The notes under the pieces are model-generated. The model saw only the letters and a program-made list of their open reading frames with translations. It searched no databases and had not been told where the DNA came from. From Steroidobacteraceae bacterium (GTDB lineage: Bacteria > Pseudomonadota > Gammaproteobacteria > Steroidobacterales > Steroidobacteraceae): a DNA stretch of 64,000 nucleotides. This document shows, one piece after another, positions 1 to 9,682 of this stretch. Position numbers and translations under genes: made by a program. The stretch covers positions 620,001 to 684,000 of the forward strand of contig JAWLAG010000001.1 of NCBI GenBank assembly GCA_041395505.1. The letters are read 5' to 3'. How positions within the stretch are numbered: position 1 is the stretch's first letter; every line of letters begins with the position of its first letter.

Positions 1-1
1 A

Positions 2-376
2 CTTGGCATACTGCTTGCCAACGAGGGCGTAATCCATGGCCAGCGCATCCTGCCGGCCGGCTGGGTGGCCCGGATGGCAAGCGGTTCGCGCAGCAATCCC
101 AACTATGGCCTGCAGCTGTGGACTTCGCCGCTCGCGGCCGGCCGGCGAGAATTCATTCCGGGTACGAATCTCGCGGCGACGCACGGCGATGGCTTCGCCG
201 CCAGCGACGTCATCTGGATGGAAGGACCGGGCGGGGCCGCTGTCTGGGCCTCGCCGTCACAGGACCTCGCCATCGTCTACATCGGCGGAATGGGGACGGA
301 CTTCGATGCGAGCGTGCTCGTCAATCTGATCCTCCGGGCCCGCATTACGCCAACCGCCGCGGCGGCCGCCGGCTGA
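2..376 (+). CDS. Serine hydrolase, beta-lactamase/PBP fold (C-terminal part)
   Basis: This is the 3' end of a gene that begins before the window; the reading frame is open from base 2 to a TGA at 374-376. The visible residues (LANEG, RILPAGWVARM, NYGLQLW, then a beta-hairpin ending in DLAIVYIG) match the C-terminal region of class C beta-lactamase-like serine hydrolases, the family of EstB and AmpC relatives. The nucleophile motif SxxK and the YxN motif would lie upstream, so activity cannot be judged. The product probably hydrolyses an ester or peptide substrate in the periplasm. The next gene starts 5 bases downstream on the same strand, so co-transcription is likely. Confidence 0.75.
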   Translation, partial: LGILLANEGVIHGQRILPAGWVARMASGSRSNPNYGLQLWTSPLAAGRREFIPGTNLAATHGDGFAASDVIWMEGPGGAAVWASPSQDLAIVYIGGMGTDFDASVLVNLILRARITPTAAAAAG

Positions 377-381
377 CGCGC

Positions 382-1251
382 ATGGGCCCACGCGAGATAG
401 CCGAGCTGCTGCTCGTCGGCGCGATATGGGGCGGTGCATTCCCGCTGTTGCGCATCGCCGTGCCCGATTTTGGCCCGACTGCGCTGACCGGCATGCGCAT
501 GCTGGTCGCCGCTCTCGCCCTGCTGCCGTGGTTGAAACCGGGGCATCTGCGCCAACAGCGCGTGGCGACGCTGCTCGTGCTCGGTACCGTCAACTCGGCC
601 TTGCCCTTCGTGTTGTTTGCATTCGCCGCGCAATCATTGAGTGCCGGCGTCACGTCGCTGCTCAATGCGACAACGCCGATGTTCGGCGCGGCCATCGCCT
701 ACCTTTGGCTGCGTGAGCGTATCGCAGCGACCCAGCTTGCCGGCATCGTGATCGGATTCGCCGGTGTCGGCGCGATCGTCGTATTGACACTCGGCGTCGG
801 CCGCTCGGGCACGGCCGCCGGATTCGCCGCGGGCCTTGCCGGGGCGGCCTGCTATGGCTTTGCGTCGAATTTCACGCGCCGCGTCATTGGCAGGGGTGAT
901 GCGCGTGCGGTCGCAGCTGTCAGTGTGCTGATTTCATCGCTCCTGCTACTGCCATTTACCGTCGCGGCCTGGCCCGCGCGGACGCCGGGCTGGGGCGCAG
1001 CGACGGCGGTCATCGCACTCGGCCTTGTCTGCACGGCGCTTGCCTACTACATCTACTTCGGATTGCTGCAACGCATCGGCGTGGCGCGGGCGATCAACGT
1101 GACGTTCCTGGTACCCGTATTCGGCACGATGTTCGGCGCCATCTTTCTCGGCGAGCGATTGTCGCCGGCGGTCCTGCTGGCCTGCGCGGTGGTCCTCGTC
1201 GGTACCATGTTGGCGGCCGGCGTGGTCGGCCGTCGCCCGGGCAATGGATGA
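382..1251 (+). CDS. EamA/DMT-superfamily transporter
   Basis: The 289-residue protein is almost entirely hydrophobic and shows the two-repeat, ten-helix pattern of the drug/metabolite transporter (EamA) family. The first repeat begins with LLVGAIWGGAFPLLR, the typical VWGxxF signature, and a second repeat starts around residue 150. It is an inner-membrane exporter of unknown substrate; members move amino acids, purines or amphipathic compounds. I chose the ATG at 382 because the membrane domain begins there; the frame stays open upstream but encodes no recognisable protein. It follows the serine hydrolase by 5 bases, and its TGA sits in an ATGA that could couple it to the following gene. Confidence 0.85.
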   Translation: MGPREIAELLLVGAIWGGAFPLLRIAVPDFGPTALTGMRMLVAALALLPWLKPGHLRQQRVATLLVLGTVNSALPFVLFAFAAQSLSAGVTSLLNATTPMFGAAIAYLWLRERIAATQLAGIVIGFAGVGAIVVLTLGVGRSGTAAGFAAGLAGAACYGFASNFTRRVIGRGDARAVAAVSVLISSLLLLPFTVAAWPARTPGWGAATAVIALGLVCTALAYYIYFGLLQRIGVARAINVTFLVPVFGTMFGAIFLGERLSPAVLLACAVVLVGTMLAAGVVGRRPGNG

Positions 1252-1301
1252 CGCGCGCAATGCCACTGGCGCAATCCGGCAAAGTGCGATACTTGCGGAC
1301 G

Positions 1302-2372
1302 ATGCCGCGCAATTCCCTGCCTCTGCATTTCCTGTTGGCCGCTTTGCTTTGTGGTTGTGGCGCGAAGCCACCGCCTGCAGCCATGGGTGGTACTGCTGCG
1401 CCTGCGCTCACACGTGAGGTCCAGGTCGTGACGGTTGCAGCCGCGACCGAACCCGTCGCGCGCGACCTGACGGCCATCGGCACGGCCTATGCAAACGAGT
1501 CGATCGACGTTACCAGCAAGGTGTCGAACACCGTCACCGCGGTGCGCTTCAGCGATGGCCAGCGCGTCAAGCGCGGCGATGTCCTGATCGAACTCGATAG
1601 CGCGCAGCTGCGCGCGGACCTCGCGGCGGCGCAGGCCGAACTGGTCGAAAGCGATAGCCAGTACCGGCGTGGCCGCGAGCTGCTGCCGACCCAGGCAGTT
1701 TCGAAGTCACAGTTCGATCAGCTGGAGGCGGCGAAGACCGCCGCTGCCGCTCGCGTCGCCGCCGCGCAGGCGCGCCTGCAGGATACCGTCATACGCGCGC
1801 CGTTCGCCGGCCGCGTCGGGCTTCGCCGTATCAGCATCGGCAGCCTGATCAGCCCTGGCACGGTCATCACCACACTCGACGATTCGAGCACCATGAAACT
1901 CGATTTCCGGGTGCCGGAGAACGATCTTGCCGGACTCGCGGTCGGCATGCCGGTGAGCGCAGCGACCGCGGCTTATCCGCAACGAAGTTTCGCGGGCACG
2001 ATCGAGAGCATCGACTCGCGCATCGATCCGGTCAGTCGCACCATCACGGCGCGGGCGCGCATCGAGAACAAGGACGCGGCGCTCAAGACCGGCATGTTCA
2101 TGACCGTTGCATTGCGCACCCGCGAGCGCTCGGCCGTGGTGATCCCGGAAGAAGCATTGACCCCGGAGGAGGCCACGCAACACGTGTTCGTGGTGGTCGA
2201 CGATGTCGCCAGCCGTCGCGAGGTGCGAATCGGCCTGCGACTGCCGGGCAAGGTGGAGATCATCGCGGGTCTTGCCGCCGGCGAGCGCGTGGTGACCGAA
2301 GGACTGCAGAACCTGCGCGATGGCGTCAAGATCCGCGAACTCGCCGCCACAGACGCCGGGAGCGGTGCGTGA
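1302..2372 (+). CDS. RND efflux periplasmic adaptor (HlyD/MFP family)
   Basis: This is the membrane-fusion subunit that links an RND pump to an outer-membrane channel. The N-terminus is a lipoprotein signal peptide (FLLAALLCGC, lipidation expected at Cys19), which decides the start at 1302 rather than the in-frame ATG at 1248. A biotinyl-lipoyl-like half follows (VTAVRFSDGQRVKRGDVLIE), then an alpha-hairpin of about 60 residues, the second lipoyl half (DTVIRAPFAGRVGLRRIS), and beta-barrel and membrane-proximal domains (GERVVTEGLQNLRDGVKI). Its stop overlaps the start of the pump gene by 4 bases, which indicates translational coupling. No outer-membrane TolC-type gene is present in the window. 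Confidence 0.92.
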   Translation: MPRNSLPLHFLLAALLCGCGAKPPPAAMGGTAAPALTREVQVVTVAAATEPVARDLTAIGTAYANESIDVTSKVSNTVTAVRFSDGQRVKRGDVLIELDSAQLRADLAAAQAELVESDSQYRRGRELLPTQAVSKSQFDQLEAAKTAAAARVAAAQARLQDTVIRAPFAGRVGLRRISIGSLISPGTVITTLDDSSTMKLDFRVPENDLAGLAVGMPVSAATAAYPQRSFAGTIESIDSRIDPVSRTITARARIENKDAALKTGMFMTVALRTRERSAVVIPEEALTPEEATQHVFVVVDDVASRREVRIGLRLPGKVEIIAGLAAGERVVTEGLQNLRDGVKIRELAATDAGSGA

Positions 2373-5300
2373 CCATCTCGGAGCTCGCGATCCGCCGCCC
2401 GGTCTTCGCGACCGTGCTTTCCCTGCTCGTACTGTTGCTTGGCGTGATGGCGGCCTTGCGCCTTCCGATCCGCGAATATCCCGACGTGCAGCGACCCATC
2501 GTCAGCGTGACCACCTTCTACCGTGGCGCATCGCCTGAGGTCGTCGAGACGCGCATCACCCAATTGATCGAAGACGAAGTATCCGGCATCGAGGGCGTCG
2601 AGAAGCTCGAGTCCGAGAGCGAGGATGAGCGCTCACGCATCACTGTCGAGTTCGCGCCCGATCGCGACCTCGACAGCGCTGCCAACGACGTTCGCGAACG
2701 CGTCTCACGCGTGCTTGCGCGTCTGCCCGATGAAGCGGACGCGCCACAGATCCTGAAAGTCGACGATGGCGCAGACGTTCTGATCTATATCAACCTCGAC
2801 AGCACGACGCGCGATGTCCTCGAGCTGACCGATTACGCCGAGCGTTTTCTGGTCGATCGCTTCTCGTCGATTCCTGGCGTGGCGGGCGTGCGCGTCTCGG
2901 GTGCGCGCCGCTACGCGATGCGCGTGTGGCTCAATCGCGAAGCGCTGGCGGCGCGGGCGCTCACGGTCGCCGACATCGAAGAGGCGCTGCGCCGCGAGAA
3001 TGTCGAAATTCCGGCGGGAAGGATCGAGTCCGTGCAGCGCGAGTTCTCGCTGCGGACCGATACGGCGCTGCGTCGGCCCGAGGATTTTCGCGCACTTGCG
3101 GTCGGTCGCTCGCCCGAAGGCTATGTGGTGCGCCTCGGCGAGGTCGCGGACATAGAGCTTGCCGCGGAGGACTTGCGCAGCATTGCGCGCACCGACGGGC
3201 GCACTGGAATCAGCCTCGGCATCCTGCCGACCTCGACCGCCAATGTGCTCGATGTGGCGCAGGCCGTGCAGGGCGAAATCACGGGTATTGCTAGAACCTT
3301 GCCCAAGGACATGCGCTTTGCGATCAACATGGACTTCAGCGTGTTCATCGTCGAGTCGATGCGCAAGGTCCTGTACGCGCTCCTGGAAACACTCGCAATC
3401 GTGCTGGCCGTGATCTTCCTGTTCCTCGGCACAGTGCGCGCGACCCTGATGCCGGCGCTGACGATTCCGGTGTCGATCTTCGGCGCTGCGATCTTCATGG
3501 CGACCTTCGGGTACTCGATCAATACGCTGACCCTGCTTGGGGCGGTGCTGGCAATCGGTCTCGTCGTCGACGATGCCATCGTGGTGCTCGAGAACATCGC
3601 GCGTCGCGTCGAGCAAGGTGAGCCTGCCTTGCTTGCCGCCAGCAATGGCAGTCGCGAAATCGGCTTCGCAGTCATCGCCACCACGGCGGTGTTGATCGCC
3701 GTGTTCCTGCCGGTGGCGTATCTGCCGGGAACGCTCGGCCGGTTGTTCGGCGAATTCGGTGTGAGTGTCGCGGCCGCGGTCGCCGTATCGGCGCTGATCG
3801 CCCTGACGCTCACGCCCATGATGGCATCCAAGCTGTTCGCGTCAGGCATTCATCGCGGCGCATTCGCGCAGGTCGTCGACTCGCGATTTCGCCGCCTCGC
3901 GGCGTACTATCGCGGCTGGCTGAGTCTTGCGATCAGCTCGCAACGCGCGCCCTGGGTGGTTGGCGCTGCGGCCGCGCTTGCGCTGCTCGTCGTCATGCAA
4001 CTGGTGATCGGCTGGCCGTTCGCCGGACTGCGCCTCAAGCAGGAATTCGCGCCGAAGGAAGACCGCGCCATGTTGCCCGTGATGGTGCGTGCGCCAGAGG
4101 GCGCGAGCATCACCTATCTGGATCGCTACCTGACGCAGATCGAGCAGATCCTCGCCGCGGAGGTGGCCCGCGGCAACGCCAAGCGCGTACTGGCCCGCTC
4201 CGGCGCTTTCGGTCGCAGTCCACAGGTGAACGTTGGTACCTTGTTCCTGCCGCTCAATCTCTGGGATCAGCGCAGCGAATCCGCCGCGCAGATAGCGCAG
4301 CGGATACGCGCCGAGACGGCCAATATCGCCGGCGTGCGCGTGATGGTCTTCGAACCGCCAAGCCTCAACGTGCGCGGCCAGGGACAGCCCCTGCAGGTCG
4401 TGCTAGGCGCCGGTGACTACGGTGAACTCGCCGGATGGGCCGAGCGGATCATGGCGCGCGTTGCACGAGAGAATCCCGGCATCATCGGTATGGACAGCGA
4501 TTACCAGGAGACCAAGCCGCAGGTCGTGGTGCGTATCGATCGCGAAAAGGCCGCCGACCTTGGCGTGTCGCTCGCAAACATCGGACGCACGCTCGAGACC
4601 ATGATGGGTTCGCGCAACGTGACCACATTCAATCGCAATGGCGAGGAATACAACGTCGTCCTGCAGGCGCGCGCAGCCGACCGCACCAGCGTTGGCGAGA
4701 TCAACAACATCTATGTGCGTGCGGAGAAAAGCGGCGAGCTCATCGCGCTCGGCGGTCTCGTGCATTTCGAGGAAGTCGGCAAGGCGGCCGCACTGAAGCG
4801 CTTCGACCGATTACGCGCGGTGACCTTGTCGGCCAACCTGGCGCCGAATTACACCCTGGGCGAAGCGCTCGATTACATGGACAAGGTGATTGCCGAGGAA
4901 ATACCGGCGGGTGCGGTACGCGTCGGCTATGACGGCGAATCGCGCGAGTACAAGCGCTCCGGCGGAGCGCTGTGGCTTACCTTCGGATTTGCGTTGCTGA
5001 TCGTCTACCTGGTGCTGGCGGCACAGTTCGAGAGCTTCGTGCATCCGCTCGTGATACTCGCTTCCGTGCCGCTGGCGATCACCGGTGCTTTGCTCGGGCT
5101 CGCCATTTTCGGAGCATCTCTGAACGTATTCAGCCAGATCGGCGCCATCATGCTGATCGGAATCGCGTGCAAGAACGGCATCCTGATCGTCGAGTTCGCC
5201 AATCAGCTGCGCGATCGCGGCATGGCCTTTGCCGACGCCATCGTCGAGGCCGGCGCCACGCGCCTGCGCCCTGTGCTCATGACCAGCTTTTGCACGGCCT

Positions 5301-5545
5301 TCGGTGTCGTGCCGCTGATGCTGGCAAGTGGTGCGGGTGCGGAAAGCCGCCGTGCCATCGGCGCTGCGGTGTTCTTTGGCACCATTTTCGCCGCCCTCCT
5401 GACGCTGTTCGTGGTGCCGGCGCTGTACTCCTTGATCGCGAAAGGCACGCAGTCGCCACATTATGTCAGCCGCCTGCTGGATGGCCTGCGCGGGCCCGAG
5501 CCCCAGCCGACGCCGGCCGCGGCGGCGGGTGTCAACCGCGAATGA
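2369..5545 (+). CDS. RND efflux pump inner-membrane transporter (AcrB/MexB-like)
   Basis: At 1058 residues it has the usual length for the HAE1 family of proton-driven drug exporters. Two membrane halves flank two large periplasmic loops. The proton-relay residues are present: adjacent aspartates D401-D402 in GLVVDDAIVVLENI (TM4) and Lys935 in ACKNGILIVEFAN (TM10). The start is GTG within a GTGA overlap with the adaptor stop, so the two subunits are translationally coupled. The substrate cannot be read from sequence; antibiotics, dyes, solvents or bile-salt-like amphipaths are typical. No local regulator of the TetR or MarR type is seen beside the operon. Confidence 0.93.
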   Translation: MTISELAIRRPVFATVLSLLVLLLGVMAALRLPIREYPDVQRPIVSVTTFYRGASPEVVETRITQLIEDEVSGIEGVEKLESESEDERSRITVEFAPDRDLDSAANDVRERVSRVLARLPDEADAPQILKVDDGADVLIYINLDSTTRDVLELTDYAERFLVDRFSSIPGVAGVRVSGARRYAMRVWLNREALAARALTVADIEEALRRENVEIPAGRIESVQREFSLRTDTALRRPEDFRALAVGRSPEGYVVRLGEVADIELAAEDLRSIARTDGRTGISLGILPTSTANVLDVAQAVQGEITGIARTLPKDMRFAINMDFSVFIVESMRKVLYALLETLAIVLAVIFLFLGTVRATLMPALTIPVSIFGAAIFMATFGYSINTLTLLGAVLAIGLVVDDAIVVLENIARRVEQGEPALLAASNGSREIGFAVIATTAVLIAVFLPVAYLPGTLGRLFGEFGVSVAAAVAVSALIALTLTPMMASKLFASGIHRGAFAQVVDSRFRRLAAYYRGWLSLAISSQRAPWVVGAAAALALLVVMQLVIGWPFAGLRLKQEFAPKEDRAMLPVMVRAPEGASITYLDRYLTQIEQILAAEVARGNAKRVLARSGAFGRSPQVNVGTLFLPLNLWDQRSESAAQIAQRIRAETANIAGVRVMVFEPPSLNVRGQGQPLQVVLGAGDYGELAGWAERIMARVARENPGIIGMDSDYQETKPQVVVRIDREKAADLGVSLANIGRTLETMMGSRNVTTFNRNGEEYNVVLQARAADRTSVGEINNIYVRAEKSGELIALGGLVHFEEVGKAAALKRFDRLRAVTLSANLAPNYTLGEALDYMDKVIAEEIPAGAVRVGYDGESREYKRSGGALWLTFGFALLIVYLVLAAQFESFVHPLVILASVPLAITGALLGLAIFGASLNVFSQIGAIMLIGIACKNGILIVEFANQLRDRGMAFADAIVEAGATRLRPVLMTSFCTAFGVVPLMLASGAGAESRRAIGAAVFFGTIFAALLTLFVVPALYSLIAKGTQSPHYVSRLLDGLRGPEPQPTPAAAAGVNRE

Positions 5546-5687
5546 CCTGTTTAACCGACTGATTATCCGGCAATTATGTGCCCTTCCGGCTGGGTCCGCC
5601 GGGGAGCAACGTACAATGGCCCGGTCCCCGCGCACCGCCTGCCGCTTCACATCTTGTTCGGCATTGCAGCGGCCAGCTGGCGGGGCA

Positions 5688-7217
5688 ATGGCAGCAATGG
5701 CCCAGTCACCTTACGAGCAACTAGAGCAGGAATGGCGTCGGTTACACACCTTTCGCGGCGCGCTATCGCTGCTGCGCTGGGATGCGGCCGTGATGATGCC
5801 GCGGGGCAGCGCCGATGTGCGCGGCGAGCAGCTCGCGACACTCGAGTCCGAATGCCATGCCCTGCTCACTGCGCCGAAGGTTTCAAGGTTGCTCGAGCGC
5901 GCGGAAGCCAACCGGCAGTGCCTCGAGGACTGGCAAGTGGCCAACCTGCGCGAAATGCGCCGACAACGCGATCACGCGATTGCGCTGCCGGTCCGGCTGA
6001 TCACGAGGCTCGCGAAGGCGACGGCGGCCGCCGAGGCCGGCTGGATCGGCGCCCAGCAGTCCGGATTTGCGACGCTGGTGCCCCTGCTGGAGGAGGTGTT
6101 GCAACTCACGCGTGATCGGGCGGCGCTCCTCGGCCAGGCGCTCAATCTGCCGCCTTACGACGCCTTGCTCGATCTGTACAGCCCGGGCATCACAGCCGAC
6201 GAAGTGGAGCAGATCTTTCGCGCACTCGGTCGCCGATTGCCGCAATTGATCAACGAGACCATCGTGGCCCAGCAACGCGACCCGGCGCTCGCCCTGACTG
6301 GCAAGTTCGCGCCCGGCAAGCAGCGCCAGCTCGCCATGGAAGTCATGCGCGCGATTGGTTTTCCATTCGATCGCGGCCGGCTCGACGAGGCACCGCATCC
6401 GTTCACGGAGGGCGTGCACGGCGATGTGCGTGTCGCCACGCATTTTCGCAACACGGATGTCTTCCACGGCCTGCTCGGCGCATTGCACGAAACCGGGCAC
6501 GCGCTCTACGACATGGGGCTGCCACGCGAGTGGCGGGACCAGCCGGTCGGTCGCGATCGCGGCGTCGCGCTCGAGCAGAGCCAGGCGCTGCTCCTGGAGA
6601 TGATCGTCGCGCGAAGTCGCGCATTTGTCGCCTATCTGCGGCCGCTCCTTGGCAAGTATTTCGACGTCAGCGGACCGGAGTGGGAGCCGGAGAACATCTA
6701 CCGGCAATTGACCCGTGTGCAGCGCAGTTGCGTGCGTATCGATGCCGACGAGCTCACTTACCCGGTGCACGTCATGATACGTTTCGAGCTGGAGCGAGAG
6801 CTGCTCGATGGCAAGCTCGCGGTACGAAACCTTGCCGAAGCCTGGAATGCGGCCATGGAGTCGCGCCTTGGTGTGCGCCCGCAAACGGATGTTGAAGGCT
6901 GCCTGCAGGACGTTCATTGGGCCCTGGGTTCGTTCGGGTATTTTCCCGCCTATGCCCTGGGTGGTGTGATCGCCGCGCAGCTCAACGAAGCGATGCGGCG
7001 CGACCTGCGTTCCCTTGACAGCGAGATCGCGAACGGCGATTTTCGCAATATGTACGAGTGGCTTGGCAAGAATGTCTATATGCACGGCGCACGCATCCCG
7101 ATGCCGCAGTTGCTGAAGGAGGCAACCGGCAAGCCGCTGAGCGCGGCAAGCGCCGTGCGCTACCTCGAAGCCAAGTACCTGGATGTCGACAAGGCGCAAG
7201 GCAGCGCCGCCGCATGA
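5688..7217 (+). CDS. Carboxypeptidase M32 (thermostable carboxypeptidase 1 family)
   Basis: This cytoplasmic zinc metallocarboxypeptidase removes C-terminal residues from peptides. The 509-residue length fits the family. The HExxH zinc motif is HETGH at residues 267-271, preceded by the family signature HPFTEGVHGDVRVATHF and followed by the conserved YPVHVMIRFELE block. I chose ATG 5688; an in-frame ATG at 5697 is equally possible, and the frame is open upstream to 5463, where it overlaps the pump gene and encodes nothing recognisable. The stop codon overlaps an ATG (ATGA at 7214) in the TtcA frame, so the three genes from here to 9564 probably form one operon. Confidence 0.92.
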   Translation: MAAMAQSPYEQLEQEWRRLHTFRGALSLLRWDAAVMMPRGSADVRGEQLATLESECHALLTAPKVSRLLERAEANRQCLEDWQVANLREMRRQRDHAIALPVRLITRLAKATAAAEAGWIGAQQSGFATLVPLLEEVLQLTRDRAALLGQALNLPPYDALLDLYSPGITADEVEQIFRALGRRLPQLINETIVAQQRDPALALTGKFAPGKQRQLAMEVMRAIGFPFDRGRLDEAPHPFTEGVHGDVRVATHFRNTDVFHGLLGALHETGHALYDMGLPREWRDQPVGRDRGVALEQSQALLLEMIVARSRAFVAYLRPLLGKYFDVSGPEWEPENIYRQLTRVQRSCVRIDADELTYPVHVMIRFELERELLDGKLAVRNLAEAWNAAMESRLGVRPQTDVEGCLQDVHWALGSFGYFPAYALGGVIAAQLNEAMRRDLRSLDSEIANGDFRNMYEWLGKNVYMHGARIPMPQLLKEATGKPLSAASAVRYLEAKYLDVDKAQGSAAA

Positions 7218-7303
7218 TTCCCTTACCCACCCGTGTTGCTCCGGCGCGGATCCCGGAGTCTGCCGGCGTGTTGCCGCGAGCGTGCAGAGCGCCCGCGATT
7301 CCC

Positions 7304-8095
7304 ATGTCGCGTACGGCAACGAGATTGCAGGCGCAGCTGCGCGGACTCGTCGGCAAGGCGATTGCCGAGTACGGCATGATCGAGCCGGGCGATCGCGTCA
7401 TGGTCTGCCTCTCGGGCGGCAAGGATTCCTACACCCTGCTCGATGTGCTGCTGTCCTTGCAGCGCAGCGCGCCGGTGCATTTCGAGCTCATCGCCGTGCA
7501 CCTTGACCAGAAGCAGCCCGGCTACCCTGTCGATGTACTGCCGCGATACCTTCGCGAGCACGGTATCGCGTTCCACGTCATCGAGCAGGACACGTATAGC
7601 GTCGTCAAGCGGGTGATACCCGAAGGCAAGACGATGTGCGGGCTTTGCTCGAGGCTGCGCCGTGGCGCCCTGTATCGCTATGCCCGCGAGCAGGGCATCG
7701 ACAAGATCGCACTCGGCCACCATCGCGATGACATCGTGGAGACGCTTTTTCTGAACATGTTCTTCGGGGCGCGGCTGAAGGCCATGCCGCCGAAGCTCCT
7801 CTCGGATGATGGTCGCAATGTGGTCATCCGGCCGCTTGCCTTCGTCGCCGAGAGGGACATCGCCCGGTACGCCCGGGCGCGGCGCTTTCCGCTCATTCCT
7901 TGCGATCTATGCGGTTCGCAGCAGCAGTTGCAGCGCGCGGCCATCAAGAAAATGCTCGCCGATTGGGAACGACGGTCGCCCGGTCGCGTCGAATCCATAT
8001 TCAATGCGCTGCGTCATGTCGAGCCGTCGCAACTGGCGGATCCGCGCCATTTCGATTTCGCCTCGTTGCGCGCCGAAAACGGGGTCGATGCATGA
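7304..8095 (+). CDS. ttcA: tRNA 2-thiocytidine synthetase TtcA
   Basis: TtcA installs 2-thiocytidine at position 32 of certain tRNAs using ATP, a 4Fe-4S cluster and a sulfur donor. The protein carries the PP-loop SGGKDS (residues 37-42), the cluster cysteines C112 and C115 in MCGLCSRLRRG, and a further CDLC at 200-203. IALGHHRDDI and PPKLLSDDG are near-identical to the E. coli enzyme. ATG 7304 gives 263 residues. An alternative ATG at 7214, overlapping the upstream stop, would add 30 residues that do not resemble the family. The gene sits between the M32 peptidase and the phosphatase/ADP-ribosylglycohydrolase fusion, with ATGA overlap to the latter. Confidence 0.93.
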   Translation: MSRTATRLQAQLRGLVGKAIAEYGMIEPGDRVMVCLSGGKDSYTLLDVLLSLQRSAPVHFELIAVHLDQKQPGYPVDVLPRYLREHGIAFHVIEQDTYSVVKRVIPEGKTMCGLCSRLRRGALYRYAREQGIDKIALGHHRDDIVETLFLNMFFGARLKAMPPKLLSDDGRNVVIRPLAFVAERDIARYARARRFPLIPCDLCGSQQQLQRAAIKKMLADWERRSPGRVESIFNALRHVEPSQLADPRHFDFASLRAENGVDA

Positions 8096-9564
8096 GTTCG
8101 CCTGCGCTCGATTTGCCATTGCATAATTTCTACTGGGTCGTGCACGGCCGACTGCTGGCCGGCGAGTATCCGGGCGGCAGCAGCGATCGCGAGACCCGCA
8201 GCCGTATCAATGCATTGCGCGATCTCGGCATCGACTGCTTCATAGATCTCACCAGGCCCGGGGAGCGCGAGCCCTACAACGCCTTTTTACCGCGCGAAGT
8301 CGAATACCAGCGCAAACCCGTCGGCGACCACGGCATTCCGGGCCAGGCGGCCGAAATGGCCGAGATACTCGAGACCATCGAAGATGCACTCGGCCGCAAT
8401 CGCCGCGTATACCTGCATTGCCGGGCAGGCATCGGGCGCACGGGCATGGTCGCGGGTTGTCATCTGGTCGAGTCCGGCATGAGCGGCGCCAATGCGCTCG
8501 ACGAACTCAATCGTCTGTGGCGCCAGTCGCCGCGCTCGGCGAGCTGGGACTACGTGCCGGAAACGCGCGAGCAGTGTGACTACGTGCGCAACTGGGCAGG
8601 CATGCGCGATGTACTGCTCGAAGGCGCCACCTTGCAGGCAGCCAGCCGTTTGCGCGACCGCTTCCACGGTGCGCTGGTTGGCCTCGCGGTCGCCGATGCA
8701 TTGGCCGCGGCCACCCAGTTTCGCGCGCCGGGTGGTTTTGCGCCGGTTGGCGACATGATCGGCGGCGGGCCTTTCGATCTGCCGGCTGGCGCGTGGAGCG
8801 ACGACACTGCGATGGCCCTGTGCGTCGCCGAGAGCCTGCTCGAGTGCAACGGTTTCGATACGGCGGACCAGATCGAACGACTGACGCGCTGGCAGCGCGA
8901 GGGGTATCTGTCGGCTACCGGTCAGTGTGTCGGCATCACCTCCGGTGTCGCTCGCGCACTCGCCGCAGCCAAATGGCGCCAGCGACGCTTCACGGGATCC
9001 TTCGATCCGACGCAGCTCGACCGCGAGCCCATGTCGCGGCTTGCGCCTGCCGTGATGTTCTGCCTGGCGAGTGCCGATGACGCCATGCGCATGGCCGAGA
9101 ATGCCACCAGGCTGACCTGCCAGGCGCCGTTGGTGCTCGATGCCGCGAGGCTGGTCGGCGCCATGCTGCATGCGGCGCTGTCGGGCGCAGGCAAGACGCG
9201 AATACTCGCGCCCGATCCGCGGCTGTTCCAGCCCGCCTTGAAGCCCGAGCTCGCCGAGCTCGCTGCCGGTGGATTTCGCAGTTTCGATGGGGCACGAGGG
9301 CGTGGGCCGCAGACACTGCTCGAAGTACTGGCCGCGGCGCTCCTCGCCTTCGAGCGCAGCGCGAACTACCGCCAGGGCGCACTCGAAGTGATCAACCTCG
9401 GCGGCGAAAGTGACATCGCCGGCGCCATCTACGGCCAGCTCGCCGGCGCCCACTGGGGCATACGCGCCGTGCCGGCCGCCTGGCGCGCCGGACTCAAACG
9501 TATTGAAATGATTGAAGAATTCTGCGATCGCCTGCTGGCCCTGGCGATGCTGGGCCTGGCCTAG
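8092..9564 (+). CDS. Dual-specificity phosphatase / ADP-ribosylglycohydrolase fusion protein
   Basis: The 490-residue protein joins two enzyme domains. Residues about 10-165 form a cysteine phosphatase with the HCxxGxxRTG loop (Cys110, Arg116) and an upstream general-acid candidate near VGDHGIPG. Residues about 185-490 resemble ADP-ribosylglycohydrolases (DraG/ARH): GALVGLAVADALAA, then WSDDTAMAL with D237 and D238, and a C-terminal GGESD motif (E439, D441). Family members normally have GGDTDT there, so one metal ligand is Glu instead of Asp and the following Thr is Ile. The combination suggests removal of phosphate and ADP-ribose from a common target or metabolite, which is inference. The ATG overlaps the ttcA stop. 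Confidence 0.85.
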   Translation: MSSPALDLPLHNFYWVVHGRLLAGEYPGGSSDRETRSRINALRDLGIDCFIDLTRPGEREPYNAFLPREVEYQRKPVGDHGIPGQAAEMAEILETIEDALGRNRRVYLHCRAGIGRTGMVAGCHLVESGMSGANALDELNRLWRQSPRSASWDYVPETREQCDYVRNWAGMRDVLLEGATLQAASRLRDRFHGALVGLAVADALAAATQFRAPGGFAPVGDMIGGGPFDLPAGAWSDDTAMALCVAESLLECNGFDTADQIERLTRWQREGYLSATGQCVGITSGVARALAAAKWRQRRFTGSFDPTQLDREPMSRLAPAVMFCLASADDAMRMAENATRLTCQAPLVLDAARLVGAMLHAALSGAGKTRILAPDPRLFQPALKPELAELAAGGFRSFDGARGRGPQTLLEVLAAALLAFERSANYRQGALEVINLGGESDIAGAIYGQLAGAHWGIRAVPAAWRAGLKRIEMIEEFCDRLLALAMLGLA

Positions 9565-9609
9565 GCGCGCGCCCGGCCGACCCTTGTGAAAGAGCACGCC
9601 GAAGCGGGC

Positions 9610-9615
9610 TAAAAT
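9610..9615 (+). promoter_or_regulatory. Candidate -10 element (TAAAAT)
   Basis: TAAAAT lies in the 118-base gap before the metallopeptidase gene, inside a small dyad GGCTA-AAA-TAGCC. No convincing -35 hexamer lies 16-18 bases upstream; TTGTGA at 9584-9589 is 20 bases away. It is a weak candidate for the promoter of the following three-gene operon. Confidence 0.3.
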
Positions 9616-9682
9616 AGCCGGGTTCCCGGTTCTGGAAATGCCATGCGGCAGATGTGGCCCGAGCATGGCGGTGATCATTGAC

